The position numbers and the translations under genes are program-made. This document shows positions 1 through 8,236 of a DNA stretch of 64,000 bases, piece after piece (the stretch's first letter is position 1; every line of letters starts with the position of its first letter). Origin of the DNA: Palleronia pontilimi (GTDB lineage: Bacteria; Pseudomonadota; Alphaproteobacteria; Rhodobacterales; Rhodobacteraceae); contig NZ_JAEKPD010000009.1 in the NCBI RefSeq assembly GCF_016412875.1, forward strand, positions 177,039 to 241,038, in the 5' to 3' direction. The notes under the pieces are model-generated. The model saw nothing but the letters and a program-made list of their open reading frames with translations, ran no database searches and had not been told where the DNA came from.

Positions 1-532
1 CAGCGGAGACACGCTGCTCTCCGACAGCTCGTGGCCCGGATACGCCGAGCTGCCGCACCTGCTGATGGAGGGATACCTGGTGATGATGTCCGAGGCCATC
101 GACCAGATGCCCGCGCCGCCCTCGCACATCTTCCTGCAGGCGGGCGTCGGCGGCCTGGCGGCATCGACGGCGACGCTGGCGCGTGCGGCCTGGGGCGACA
201 CGCCCCGGGTCATCGTGGTCGAACCCGATGCCGCCCCCGCCCTGCACGGCTCGATCGCGGCGGGGGAGCCCACGCAATCGCAGGGTCCCGCGTCGGCCAT
301 GGGACGGCTGGACTGCAAGATGCCGTCGCTCATCGCGCTGAAGGGTCTCGCCCGCGACGCCGACGCCTTCGCCCTGATCTCGGAAGCCGAATGCGCCAAC
401 GCCGCCTACACCGCCGCCGAGCAATCGCTGCCCACGACACCCTCGGGCGCGGCCGGTCTGGCGGGTGCGCTGGCGATGGATCCCGATCCGGGCGCCCGCG
501 TGCTCTGCATCCTCAGCGAAGGCCCCGAATGA
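1..532 (+). CDS. Diaminopropionate ammonia-lyase-like PLP enzyme, C-terminal part
   Basis: This is the 3' part of a fold-type II PLP enzyme; the start lies outside the window and the frame is open from base 2. The visible sequence carries the family signature HIFLQAGVGG, part of the glycine-rich region that binds the PLP phosphate, followed by IVVEPDAAP and a C-terminal TPSGAAGLAG. These resemble diaminopropionate ammonia-lyase (YgeX type) more than threonine dehydratase. That family removes ammonia from 2,3-diaminopropionate to give pyruvate. The stop codon overlaps the ATG of the M24 hydrolase (ATGA), so the two are probably co-translated. In ectoine-type utilisation clusters the equivalent position is held by EutB, so the true substrate may be a related amino acid. 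Confidence 0.8.
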   Translation, partial: SGDTLLSDSSWPGYAELPHLLMEGYLVMMSEAIDQMPAPPSHIFLQAGVGGLAASTATLARAAWGDTPRVIVVEPDAAPALHGSIAAGEPTQSQGPASAMGRLDCKMPSLIALKGLARDADAFALISEAECANAAYTAAEQSLPTTPSGAAGLAGALAMDPDPGARVLCILSEGPE

Positions 533-1659
533 CACCGCGCGGCTTCGCGCCGGACGAAATCCGCGCCCGCGCCACCGCCGCGCAAGACCTGATGGCCCGG
601 GCACGGATCGACGCGCTTCTGCTGACCACCGAGCCCGAAATCCGCTACTTCACCGGCTTCCTCACCCGGTTCTGGGAAAGTCCCACGCGCCCCTGGTTCG
701 TGGTGCTGCCGCAAGGCGGCGATCCCATCGCCGTCATCCCGTCCATCGGGGCCGAGCTGATGGCGCGCGCGGGTGTCAACGACATCCGCACCTGGCCCTC
801 GCCGCGCCCCGGCGACGACGGCACCACCCTTCTGGCCGCGACGCTGAACGCGCACGGCCCGCGCATCGGCCTGCCCATGGGCGACGAGACCCACCTGCGG
901 ATGCCGCTGGCCCAGTTCGACGCGCTGCGCGGCCTGTGCCCGGCGCTGGACTTCACCCATGACGCAGGCATCACCCGCACCCTGCGGATGGTGAAATCCG
1001 ACGCCGAGATCGCCAAGATCGCCACCGCCTGCGCCATCGCCGACCGCGCCTTCGCCCGCGTGCCGGACATCGCCGCACCCGGCGTGCCGCTCGCGACCGT
1101 GTTCCGCGACTTCCAGGCGCTGTGCCTGGCCGAAGGCGCCGATACGGTGCCCTACCTGGCGGGCGCTGCGGGACAAGGTGGCTACGACGACGTCATCTCG
1201 CCCGCCACCGACGCGCCCCTGATGCCAGGCGACGTGCTCATGCTCGATACCGGGCTGACCTTCGACGGCTATTTCTGCGATTTCGACCGCAACTTCGCGC
1301 TGGGCGACACCGGCCTGGACGCCGATCACGACCGCCTGGTCGCGGCCGTCGAGGCGGGCCGCGCCGCTGCCATGCCCGGCGCGCGGGCCAGCGACGTCCA
1401 CGCGGCCATGCGCGCCGCCGAAGCGCCCGCCCCCGGCGCGGCCGTGCGCCTGGGGCATGGCCTGGGGATGCAGCTGACCGAATGGCCGTCACTGTCGCCC
1501 TTCGACCAGACGGTGTTGCAAGCGGGGATGGTCCTGACGCTGGAGCCTTGCGTAGCGACGGAAGCGGGCCGGATCCTGGTGCTCGAGGAAAACATCGTCC
1601 TGACCGAAACCGGCAACCGGGCCTTGTCGACGCCCGCGACACGGATGGTGCGCCTATGA
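529..1659 (+). CDS. M24 family metallohydrolase (Xaa-Pro peptidase/creatinase/ectoine hydrolase-like)
   Basis: This 376-residue protein has the two-domain creatinase/aminopeptidase P layout. A substrate-binding N-terminal domain (about 1-150, with EIRYFTGF) precedes a pita-bread catalytic domain. Likely metal ligands are the two aspartates in MLDTGLTFDGYFCDFDRNF, the histidine in RLGHGLGMQ, the glutamate in LTLEPCV and the glutamate in LVLEENIV. The start is the ATG that overlaps the previous stop, and the 3' end overlaps the next gene the same way. It sits between a PLP lyase and an Asp/Glu racemase relative. This suggests a hydrolase acting on a small cyclic or N-acylated compound, as EutD/DoeA does on ectoine, rather than a housekeeping prolidase. 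The substrate is inferred. Confidence 0.8.
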   Translation: MTPRGFAPDEIRARATAAQDLMARARIDALLLTTEPEIRYFTGFLTRFWESPTRPWFVVLPQGGDPIAVIPSIGAELMARAGVNDIRTWPSPRPGDDGTTLLAATLNAHGPRIGLPMGDETHLRMPLAQFDALRGLCPALDFTHDAGITRTLRMVKSDAEIAKIATACAIADRAFARVPDIAAPGVPLATVFRDFQALCLAEGADTVPYLAGAAGQGGYDDVISPATDAPLMPGDVLMLDTGLTFDGYFCDFDRNFALGDTGLDADHDRLVAAVEAGRAAAMPGARASDVHAAMRAAEAPAPGAAVRLGHGLGMQLTEWPSLSPFDQTVLQAGMVLTLEPCVATEAGRILVLEENIVLTETGNRALSTPATRMVRL

Positions 1660-2351
1660 TCCTGCAGCCGCGCTTTCGCGACACGGCCCGCACCGCCCTG
1701 GGGCTGGTCGTGCTTTCCGCCGAAGAAACGCTGGAACGCGTGGCCCGCGCCGCGATCCCACCCGACACCGACCTCTTCGTCAGCCGTGTGCCCTCGGGCA
1801 CGTGGGTCACGCCCGACACGCTTGCCGCGATGGAGGCCGATCTGCCCGCCGCCGCCTCCCTTTTCCCGGCCGGTCGCAAGCTCGACGCGGTGGGATATGC
1901 CTGCACGTCGGGCGCGGCGCGGATCGGGCCCGCGCGCGTGGCCGAAATCCTGAAGGCGGCCACCGGGTGCCCGCGCGTCACCGATCCGCTCAGCGCGCTC
2001 ATCACCGCCTGCCGCGCGCGAAAGCTGACCCGGCTCGGGATCGTGTCGCCCTATACCGAAGATGTCTCGGACTTTCTGCGCCGCCGCCTGTCCGACGCGG
2101 GCATCGCCACGCCCGCCTTCGCCAGCTTCGACACCGCCGAGGAAACGAAGGTCGCCCGCATCACCCCCGACGCCATCGCCGAAGGGGCCATCGCCCTTGC
2201 CGGAAGCGCCCGGATCGACGCCGTCTTCCTCAGCTGCACCAATCTCGACACCGCCGACGCGCGGCCCCAGGTCACGCGCGCCACCGGCCTGCCGTGCCTC
2301 TGCTCGAACTCGGTGCTTCTGGATCACCTGCTGGCACTGGGCGCGGGCTGA
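1656..2351 (+). CDS. Asp/Glu racemase-superfamily protein (EutA/maleate isomerase-like)
   Basis: This 231-residue protein belongs to the Asp/Glu/hydantoin racemase and arylmalonate decarboxylase superfamily. Two cysteines lie in the expected catalytic settings, one in YACTSGAARIG (about residue 70) and one in FLSCTNLDT (about residue 190). This two-cysteine layout is seen in EutA and maleate cis-trans isomerases. Its ATG overlaps the stop of the M24 gene, making it the third and apparently last gene of the operon. By analogy with ectoine utilisation it may isomerise or racemise the product of the hydrolase, but the reaction cannot be read from sequence alone. Confidence 0.75.
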   Translation: MILQPRFRDTARTALGLVVLSAEETLERVARAAIPPDTDLFVSRVPSGTWVTPDTLAAMEADLPAAASLFPAGRKLDAVGYACTSGAARIGPARVAEILKAATGCPRVTDPLSALITACRARKLTRLGIVSPYTEDVSDFLRRRLSDAGIATPAFASFDTAEETKVARITPDAIAEGAIALAGSARIDAVFLSCTNLDTADARPQVTRATGLPCLCSNSVLLDHLLALGAG

Positions 2352-2428
2352 CCGCCCCGGCGCCCTCATCCCCATCTTTGTTCTTCCAAATATCCCGGCG
2401 CAGCATCCGCAAGCGGCGGGACGGCCGC

Positions 2429-2986
2429 CTAGTCGCTCAGGCTGCGTTGGTTGCGCTTCGACAGCCGCTCGATCGCGATGGCCAGGTGCGCGTCGCCGAT
2501 CGCCTTGTCGCCCTGCTCGACCCGGATCAGGTGCGCCTCGAACAGCACGTCCGTATGGGTCGCACCCACCGGCGGTTCGAAACGATAGGACGCAAGCTCG
2601 ATCAGCGTGCCCAGCGGATCGCGGAAATAGATCGAGTTCATGAAGCCGCGATCCTTCTCGCCGGAATGCTTGATCCCGCGTTCGTCCAGTCGCGCGGCCA
2701 GTTGCGAATACATCGACTGGCTGACCGCGAAGGCGATGTGATGCACGTCGCCGGGATTGTCGGGCGCGGCCCTGCCGGTGGGCTTGCGGCTTTCGGCGCA
2801 GAAGATGGTGATCAGCCGCCCGTCACCGGGATCGAAATACAGGTGCGACTGGTCGGGATCGTCCAGGTTCGGCTGCTCGAAGACGAAGGGCATGCCCAGC
2901 ACCCCCTCCCAGAAATCGATGGATGTCTGCCGGTCGGCCCCGTTCAGGGTGATGTGGTGGACGCCCTGGCTTTGTAACTTGTGCAT
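2429..2986 (-). CDS. VOC family (glyoxalase/dioxygenase-fold) protein
   Basis: This 185-residue protein begins GVHHITLNGAD and contains DVHHIAFAVS and YFRDPLGTLIELAS. These are the two repeated beta-alpha-beta-beta-beta modules of the vicinal oxygen chelate fold; the histidines and the final glutamate are plausible metal ligands. The start is the ATG preceded by AAGGGAG about six bases upstream; an earlier in-frame start would add 21 residues with no similarity to the fold. The family includes ring-cleaving dioxygenases, glyoxalases and resistance proteins. It stands alone here, convergent with the upstream operon, so no substrate can be assigned. Confidence 0.75.
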   Translation of the reverse strand: MHKLQSQGVHHITLNGADRQTSIDFWEGVLGMPFVFEQPNLDDPDQSHLYFDPGDGRLITIFCAESRKPTGRAAPDNPGDVHHIAFAVSQSMYSQLAARLDERGIKHSGEKDRGFMNSIYFRDPLGTLIELASYRFEPPVGATHTDVLFEAHLIRVEQGDKAIGDAHLAIAIERLSKRNQRSLSD

Positions 2987-3060
2987 GATCGCTCCCTTCG
3001 CAGTCCTCCCGGGAAAGGTAGGCCATGGGCACGTTTTTGACACGTCCATGGCCCTTCAGA

Positions 3061-3738
3061 TCACAGCACCGCCTGGATGGCCTCGCGCAATTCCGGGTGG
3101 GCGATCCAGAGGTCCGGATCCCCCGCGCCTTCCGGCTCGGCCCGGAACCCCATGATCGATCGCGCGTCCGGATCGCCGGACGGATCGGTCGAACCCGCCT
3201 CCGACGACAGATACTCGGCGATCAGCAGGCCCGCGCTCGTGAAGGATCTCGCACCGGACGCCTGCGACTTGTAGCCCGCCGCGGACGCCATTTGCGTCTC
3301 GGTCAGCCCGGTCGCGCCGGACAAGGCCAACGCCAGCAGCATCGCGCGCTGCGGGCGCGTCAGGGCGACATGACCGATCGCTTCCACGTATTCCTCGACG
3401 CTCGGCACCGACGCGCCCGTGTGTTCGTCCGTCCTGCGGTCTTCGGCCCGGCGCTGCTCACGCGAGTCGAGCACTTCGTGCAAGGCGATGATCGCCGCTT
3501 CTTCCGTCGCGCCGCTGGCCTCGGCGATCAGGCCGCGCGCCTGCGTCGGCGGCTTGGGGAAGGCGCGCGCCACGAACGTGCCCGCAAGATTGCCGGACTT
3601 GATCTGGTATCGGTGATGTTCGCCCACCTGCACCGGGGACTGCTTGTCCTGCTTGCGATCCTTGGTCTTCTTCTTCGCCATGCCCTGGAAGACGCCATGG
3701 CCCATTTCCGATCGGGTTTCTGCACTCGAGCGTGTCAT
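3061..3738 (-). CDS. Hypothetical protein with C-terminal winged-helix-like region
   Basis: I do not recognise this 225-residue protein. The start is taken at the ATG preceded by AAAGGA about five bases upstream; a second ATG 19 codons in (MAKKKTK) is possible. A basic N-terminus (about 20-35) is followed by a stretch around YQIKSGNLAGTFVARAFP and a charged helix. The section LTRPQRAMLLALALSGATG (about 140-160) plus ETQMASAAGY looks like a helix-turn-helix or winged-helix module. No signal peptide or membrane segment is visible. It precedes no obvious partner; cspA lies upstream on the same strand with a long gap, so it is probably monocistronic. Confidence 0.55.
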   Translation of the reverse strand: MTRSSAETRSEMGHGVFQGMAKKKTKDRKQDKQSPVQVGEHHRYQIKSGNLAGTFVARAFPKPPTQARGLIAEASGATEEAAIIALHEVLDSREQRRAEDRRTDEHTGASVPSVEEYVEAIGHVALTRPQRAMLLALALSGATGLTETQMASAAGYKSQASGARSFTSAGLLIAEYLSSEAGSTDPSGDPDARSIMGFRAEPEGAGDPDLWIAHPELREAIQAVL

Positions 3739-3962
3739 TGGAATCCTTTCAAGGATTGCGGAATATCTTGGTTCGAAATGGTCGGGTCGTGACCCCGTCC
3801 GCCGCGCGTCTGCGCCGCAGATATGGTGTTGGTGCGTCTCGCGCCCCCGACGCCAATCCCGTATCGCGACCAGCCGAGCCGCGCCCGCCCGGAGCCGGTT
3901 GCGTATCTGGACGGCTGGCCCAATCAAGACAGCGGCCGTCCAGCGGGCACCGTCAAAGCATT

Positions 3963-3985
3963 CGGGCGCCCCGTGGGAGCGCCCG
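3963..3985 (-). terminator. GC hairpin downstream of cspA
   Basis: A 7-bp inverted repeat (CGGGCGC/GCGCCCG, 9-base loop) begins ten bases after the cspA stop codon. It could terminate the cspA transcript or protect its 3' end. It is not followed by a strong run of U on either strand, so the call is weak. Confidence 0.35.
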
Positions 3986-3995
3986 ATCGTTCAAT

Positions 3996-4202
3996 TCAGG
4001 CGAGCGCCAGGTTGGTCGCGCTTTCGCGGCCATCGCGACCGGACTCGACGTCATAGGTCACTTTCTGATCGTCCGCGACGCTGGTCAGACCGGCCCGCTC
4101 GACAGCCGAGATGTGCAAGAACACATCCTTGCCGCCGGTTTCAGGCGCGATGAAGCCGAAGCCTTTTGAAGAATTGAACCATTTCACTGTGCCATTGGCC
4201 AT
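3996..4202 (-). CDS. cspA: Cold-shock protein, CspA family
   Basis: This 68-residue single cold-shock domain has the nucleic-acid-binding motifs RNP1 (KGFGFIAP) and RNP2 (DVFLHISAV) after MANGTVKWFN. It is a small beta-barrel RNA/ssDNA chaperone of the kind used at low temperature or in stationary phase. The start is the ATG preceded by AAGGAAA seven bases upstream. More than 280 bases without another gene lie upstream before the tRNA, consistent with a long, possibly temperature-sensitive 5' leader. Alphaproteobacteria usually have several paralogues, so the symbol is generic. Confidence 0.9.
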   Translation of the reverse strand: MANGTVKWFNSSKGFGFIAPETGGKDVFLHISAVERAGLTSVADDQKVTYDVESGRDGRESATNLALA

Positions 4203-4490
4203 GTGAGTTTTCCTTGATCTATCGCTGCCCACGAAATGCGGCAGCCCGGCTTCTCACGACTGAGGACGAGCGCTGTGAGCCGATGAAGGAAAACAGAGAA
4301 TCGAAAAATGAAGTCAGTAGCAAACTACAGATGGCGATTTATCGACGGGGTTACAAGGTGCGAACGGGTTTCACCGCCACATTCCCCGTGCGCCGGATAC
4401 GGCCCCGCGGACAGCTTGGACGCGAAACGTCACCTAACCGCGGCAGCGATCCGTCACGATCCGCCTAGGTGCCGTCGATGTGGGACAAGA

Positions 4491-4566
4491 TGGTGAGCCC
4501 GCAGGGGTTCGAACCCTGGACCTACTGATTAAAAGTCAGTTGCTCTACCAACTGAGCTACAGGCTC
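4491..4566 (-). tRNA. tRNA-Lys (anticodon TTT)
   Basis: A 76-nt cloverleaf can be folded by eye. The acceptor stem GAGCCTG/CGGGCTC has one T-G pair, with discriminator A and an encoded CCA. The D arm contains TAGCTCAGTTGGTAGAGC. The anticodon stem ACTGA/TCAGT holds loop CTTTTAA with anticodon TTT, and the T arm CAGGG/CCCTG holds TTCGAAC. It reads away from dapF. Confidence 0.96.
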
Positions 4567-4671
4567 ACGAGGCGGGTGACTAAAGACCGGGCCATTCTGC
4601 GTCAAGACGAAAAAGCCCCGGCCCTTGCCGCCCCCTTTCGCAAGCCGATCGTCGGGCGTATATGCCAGCCG

Positions 4672-5502
4672 ATGAACCAGGCTTCGACAGATGTGCCCTT
4701 CATGAAGATGCATGGGCTGGGCAACGATTTCGTGGTGATCGACCGCCGGGCGGCGCCGTTGGAGGTCACGCCCGACTTCGCCCGGATCCTGGGCGATCGG
4801 CATCGCGGCATCGGCTTCGACCAGCTGGCCACCATCGACACCTGCCCCGACACCGACGCGCGGCTGACCTTCTGGAATCGCGACGGCTCGCTCTCGGCGG
4901 CGTGCGGCAACGCCACCCGCTGCATCGCGCGCCTGTTGATGGAGGACGGACGCCAATCACTGGTCCTGCGCACCGAGCGCGGCGATCTCGCGGCCCGCGA
5001 CGCGGGCGACGGGCTGACGGCGGTCAACATGGGTCCGCCCGTGCTGGACTGGCAGGGCATCCCCCTGCTGCACGATTGCGACACGCTGCACCTGCCGATG
5101 GACGGCGATCCCGTCGCCACCGGCATGGGCAACCCGCATTGCACCTTCTTCATGGACGATATCGACGCGGTCGACCTGACCAGTTTCGGCCATACCCACG
5201 AATATCACCCGTTGTTTCCCCAGCGCACGAATGTCCAGCTGGCCCAGCTCGTGGGCCGCGACCACCTGCGGGTGCGGGTTTATGAGCGGGGGGCCGGTCC
5301 GACGCTGGCCTCGGGGTCGTCCTCCTGCGCCGTGGCCGTGGCCGCCGCGCGGCGCGGCCTGACGGGCCGGGCCGTGCGCGTGGATCTGACGGGCGGCACA
5401 CTGGACATCGACTGGCGCGACGACGGTGTGTGGATGACCGGGCCGACCGCCCACGTGGCCGATGGCGTCCTGCGCGCCGACTGGCTGGCGTCGGTGCTAT
5501 GA
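4672..5502 (+). CDS. dapF: Diaminopimelate epimerase (second catalytic Cys replaced by Ser)
   Basis: This 276-residue cofactor-independent epimerase would interconvert LL- and meso-diaminopimelate for lysine and peptidoglycan synthesis. It has FMKMHGLGNDF at the N-terminus and the first catalytic cysteine in SAACGNATRC. The second active-site loop reads GAGPTLASGSSSCA where the usual family form is TxACGSGACA. The residue aligned with the second catalytic cysteine (codon 5311-5313) is therefore serine. The start at 4672 gives normal length; a second ATG at 4702 (MKMHGL) is also reasonable. The stop overlaps the mtaB start, so the two form an operon. The serine substitution could be a lineage feature or signal altered specificity. 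Confidence 0.88.
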   Translation: MNQASTDVPFMKMHGLGNDFVVIDRRAAPLEVTPDFARILGDRHRGIGFDQLATIDTCPDTDARLTFWNRDGSLSAACGNATRCIARLLMEDGRQSLVLRTERGDLAARDAGDGLTAVNMGPPVLDWQGIPLLHDCDTLHLPMDGDPVATGMGNPHCTFFMDDIDAVDLTSFGHTHEYHPLFPQRTNVQLAQLVGRDHLRVRVYERGAGPTLASGSSSCAVAVAAARRGLTGRAVRVDLTGGTLDIDWRDDGVWMTGPTAHVADGVLRADWLASVL

Positions 5503-6752
5503 GCGCGCCCGTCTTCTCGAACCATGGCTGTCGGCTGAACGCCTACGAGACCGAGGCGATGAAAGACCTCGCGTCCCGCGCCGGGCTGCGGGACGCGGTG
5601 GTGGTGAACACCTGCGCCGTCACCGCCGAAGCGGTGCGCAAGGCCCGCAAGGACATCCGCCGCCTCGCGCGCGAAAATCCCGGCGCGCCCGTGATCGTCA
5701 CCGGTTGCGCCGCGCAGACCCAGGCCGAAACCTTCGCCGCCATGCCCGAAGTCACCCGCGTCATCGGCAATTCCGAAAAGATGCAGCCCGCCACCTGGGA
5801 AGCCCTGGTGCCCGACCTGATCGGCCGGACCGAGCGCGTGCAGGTGGACGACATCATGTCGGTGACCGAGACCGCGGGCCACCTGATCGACGGGTTCGGC
5901 ACCCGCGCCCGCGCCTATGTGCAGGTCCAGAACGGCTGCGACCACCGCTGCACCTTCTGCATCATCCCCTACGGCCGCGGCAATTCCCGCTCGGTGCCCG
6001 CAGGGGTCGTGGTGGACCAGGTCAATCGCCTTGTCGCGCGCGGCTACAACGAGGTGGTGCTGACCGGCGTGGACCTGACGTCGTGGGGGGCGGACCTGCC
6101 GGGCGGGCCGCGGCTGGGCGACCTGGTGGCGCGCATACTGAAGCTGACCGACGTGCCGCGGCTCCGGATCAGCTCGATCGATTCCATCGAAGTCGACGAC
6201 GCGCTGATGCGCTGCATCGCCGACGAGCGGCGCCTGATGCCGCACCTGCACCTGTCGCTGCAGCACGGCAGCGACCTGATCCTGAAGCGCATGAAGCGGC
6301 GCCACCTGCGCGACGACGCGATCCGCTTTTGCGAAACGGCCCGCCGCCTGCGCCCGGACATGACCTTCGGCGCCGATATCATCGCGGGCTTCCCGACCGA
6401 GACCGAGGACCACTTCATCGACTCGCTGCGCCTGGTCGAGGACTGCGACCTGACCTGGCTGCACGTGTTCCCCTACTCGCCCCGCAACGGCACGCCCGCC
6501 GCCCGGATGCCCGCCGTCGACGGGCGGGCGATCAAGGAACGCGCGGCCCGGCTGCGCGCCGCGGGCGACCGGGCCATCGCCGCGCACCTGTCGGCGCAGA
6601 CGGACCGGACGCACCATGTCCTGATGGAAAGCCCCCGCATGGGCCGCACCGCGCAATTCGCCGAAGTGCACTTCGCCACCGACCGACCCGTGGGCCAGGT
6701 CGTCGAGACGCGCATCACCGGGCACACCGACACCCACCTGACCGCCGCCTGA
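5499..6752 (+). CDS. mtaB: tRNA t6A37 methylthiotransferase MtaB
   Basis: This 417-residue radical SAM enzyme of the MiaB/RimO/MtaB family converts t6A at position 37 of ANN-decoding tRNAs to ms2t6A. The N-terminal UPF0004 domain holds three cysteines for the auxiliary 4Fe-4S cluster (NHGCRLN, NTCAV, TGCAAQ). The radical SAM motif CDHRCTFC follows at about 147-154. A short C-terminal region replaces a full TRAM domain. The ATG overlaps the dapF stop (ATGA), indicating translational coupling. Confidence 0.93.
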   Translation: MSAPVFSNHGCRLNAYETEAMKDLASRAGLRDAVVVNTCAVTAEAVRKARKDIRRLARENPGAPVIVTGCAAQTQAETFAAMPEVTRVIGNSEKMQPATWEALVPDLIGRTERVQVDDIMSVTETAGHLIDGFGTRARAYVQVQNGCDHRCTFCIIPYGRGNSRSVPAGVVVDQVNRLVARGYNEVVLTGVDLTSWGADLPGGPRLGDLVARILKLTDVPRLRISSIDSIEVDDALMRCIADERRLMPHLHLSLQHGSDLILKRMKRRHLRDDAIRFCETARRLRPDMTFGADIIAGFPTETEDHFIDSLRLVEDCDLTWLHVFPYSPRNGTPAARMPAVDGRAIKERAARLRAAGDRAIAAHLSAQTDRTHHVLMESPRMGRTAQFAEVHFATDRPVGQVVETRITGHTDTHLTAA

Positions 6753-6762
6753 TCCGCCGGGC

Positions 6763-6825
6763 CGGAATTCGTGAGAATTCCGTCACGAATTTCTCAAGAA
6801 ATTCGGCACGGAAAATTCGAATTTT
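6763..6825. repeat. Three palindromes at exact 23-bp spacing
   Basis: Between mtaB and the GST gene lie three AT-rich palindromes in a GC-rich background. They are 6763-6782 (CGGAATTC-GTGA-GAATTCCG), 6786-6805 (CGAATTTCT-CA-AGAAATTCG) and 6812-6825 (AAAATTCGAATTTT). Their centres fall at 6772.5, 6795.5 and 6818.5, that is 23 bp apart. The three 23-bp units look like a degenerate tandem repeat. Possible roles are an operator array for the GST gene or a transcript-end structure for mtaB. Confidence 0.75.
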
Positions 6826-6858
6826 GCGGCGCCGCGCGGTTAGACTGCCGCCGACTCA

Positions 6859-6871
6859 CCCCCCCCCCCCC
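6859..6871 (+). repeat. Run of 13 C just before the GST ribosome-binding site
   Basis: Thirteen consecutive C bases sit immediately upstream of GAAGGA, the likely ribosome-binding site of the GST gene. Homopolymers of this length are prone to slippage and also to sequencing error. Confidence 0.9.
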
Positions 6872-6883
6872 GAAGGATCTTCC

Positions 6884-7480
6884 ATGGACCTCTATTTCGC
6901 CGCCGCCTCGCCCTTTGTCCGCAAGGTCATGGTGGTCCTGCACGAAACCGGCCAACTGGCCGACGTCAACGTGATCGACTCGGTCCAGACGCCGCTGGCC
7001 CCCAATCCCGCCAACAAGAACCCGCTGGGCAAGATCCCGAGCCTCACGCGCCCCGAGGGCCCCGCGCTCTACGACAGCCGCGTGATCTGCCGCTACCTGG
7101 CGGACCGCGCCGGGGCCGATCTGATCCCCCCCGCCCGGCAATGGGAGGTGCAGACCTTGGAAGCCACCGGGGACGGCATCATGGATGCGGGCGTGCTGAT
7201 GGTCTACGAGCACCGTTTCCGCCCCGCGGAGCTGCAATACGGCGCCTATGTCGACGGCCAATGGGCCAAGATCGCGCGCGCACTCGACGCCTTGGAAGAG
7301 CGCTGGATCAGCCACCTGTCCGGCCCGCTCGACCTGGGACAGATCTCGGTCGGCTGCGCCCTGGGATACTTGGACTTCCGGCACCACGACCGCGGCTGGC
7401 GCGACGGGCGCGACGCCCTGGCGCGCTGGTTCGAGCGATTCGGTGCGCGTCCGTCGATGCAGGAAACGCGGCCCGTTTGA
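6884..7480 (+). CDS. Glutathione S-transferase family protein
   Basis: This 198-residue protein has a thioredoxin-like N-terminal domain (DLYFAAASPFVRKVMVVLHE, the ASPF serine being the likely glutathione-contact residue). NPLGKIPSL, with the cis-proline, and the YDSRVICRYL segment follow. The C-terminal domain is alpha-helical (about 85-198) and includes ISVGCALGYLDFR. The start is the ATG preceded by GAAGGA. GSTs conjugate or reduce electrophiles with glutathione; the substrate is unknown. The leader contains a triple palindrome array and a C13 tract, which may bear on its expression. Confidence 0.85.
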   Translation: MDLYFAAASPFVRKVMVVLHETGQLADVNVIDSVQTPLAPNPANKNPLGKIPSLTRPEGPALYDSRVICRYLADRAGADLIPPARQWEVQTLEATGDGIMDAGVLMVYEHRFRPAELQYGAYVDGQWAKIARALDALEERWISHLSGPLDLGQISVGCALGYLDFRHHDRGWRDGRDALARWFERFGARPSMQETRPV

Positions 7481-7648
7481 CGAAAAAGGCGCCGATTTGG
7501 GTGCATCTGCGCGGGTTTGTCCGCTGGACCGGACCCGATCAAGGCGCTAGACACTTTCGCAAAGCCGCCGGGCGCACTCCGTCCGGCTTTGCGCGAATCG
7601 CCCGACCCCCTTACGCTTCGGGCATCTGACAGAACGGAGACGCAGACC

Positions 7649-8224
7649 TTGTCCCACGCAGACGATCAGGACGGCACACGCCGCGATTTTCTTTACTACG
7701 CCACCGCCGGCGCCGGGGCCGTGGTCACCGGGGCCGCAGTCTGGCCGCTGGTGAACCAGATGAACCCGACCGCGGACGTGCAGGCGCTGTCCTCGATCCG
7801 CGTCGATGTGGGCGGGGTCGAGCCGGGCACGCAGCTGACCGTGCAATGGCTGGGCAAGCCCGTCTTCATCCGCCGCCGCACCCAGGAAGAGATCGACGAC
7901 GCCAACTCCGTCGACCTCTCCGACCTGCCCGATCCGCTCGCGCGCAATGCTAATATCGAAGACGGCGCCCCGGCGACCGATGCCAACCGCGCCCTGTCCG
8001 TCCCCGGCGAAGAGGGCAACGAGGAATGGCTGGTCCAGATGGGCGTCTGCACCCACCTCGGCTGCGTGCCGCTGGGCAATGCCGGTGATTTCAACGGCTG
8101 GTTCTGCCCCTGCCACGGCAGCCACTATGATACTGCGGGCCGCATTCGCCGCGGTCCGGCACCGGAAAACCTTCCGGTCCCCGTCGCCGAATTCGCCGAC
8201 GCCTCCACCATCGTTCTGGGATAA
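7649..8224 (+). CDS. petA: Ubiquinol-cytochrome c reductase Rieske iron-sulfur subunit
   Basis: This 191-residue Rieske protein of the cytochrome bc1 complex passes electrons from ubiquinol to cytochrome c1. The N-terminus carries a twin-arginine signal-anchor ([20 protein letters not shown]) that keeps it membrane-tethered with the cluster in the periplasm. The 2Fe-2S ligands lie in CTHLGC (134-139) and CPCHGSH (from 153). The start is taken as TTG at 7649, giving (M)[13 protein letters not shown], which matches the usual N-terminus of Rhodobacter-type Rieske proteins; the more distant ATG would add 44 unrelated residues. It is the first gene of petABC, 12 bases ahead of petB. Confidence 0.95.
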   Translation: MSHADDQDGTRRDFLYYATAGAGAVVTGAAVWPLVNQMNPTADVQALSSIRVDVGGVEPGTQLTVQWLGKPVFIRRRTQEEIDDANSVDLSDLPDPLARNANIEDGAPATDANRALSVPGEEGNEEWLVQMGVCTHLGCVPLGNAGDFNGWFCPCHGSHYDTAGRIRRGPAPENLPVPVAEFADASTIVLG

Positions 8225-8236
8225 GGAGACTACCTC

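Noticed and set aside
6763..6782. First palindrome as the mtaB terminator only
   Set aside because: It lacks a following T tract and repeats twice more at fixed 23-bp spacing, which points to a binding-site array rather than a single terminator.
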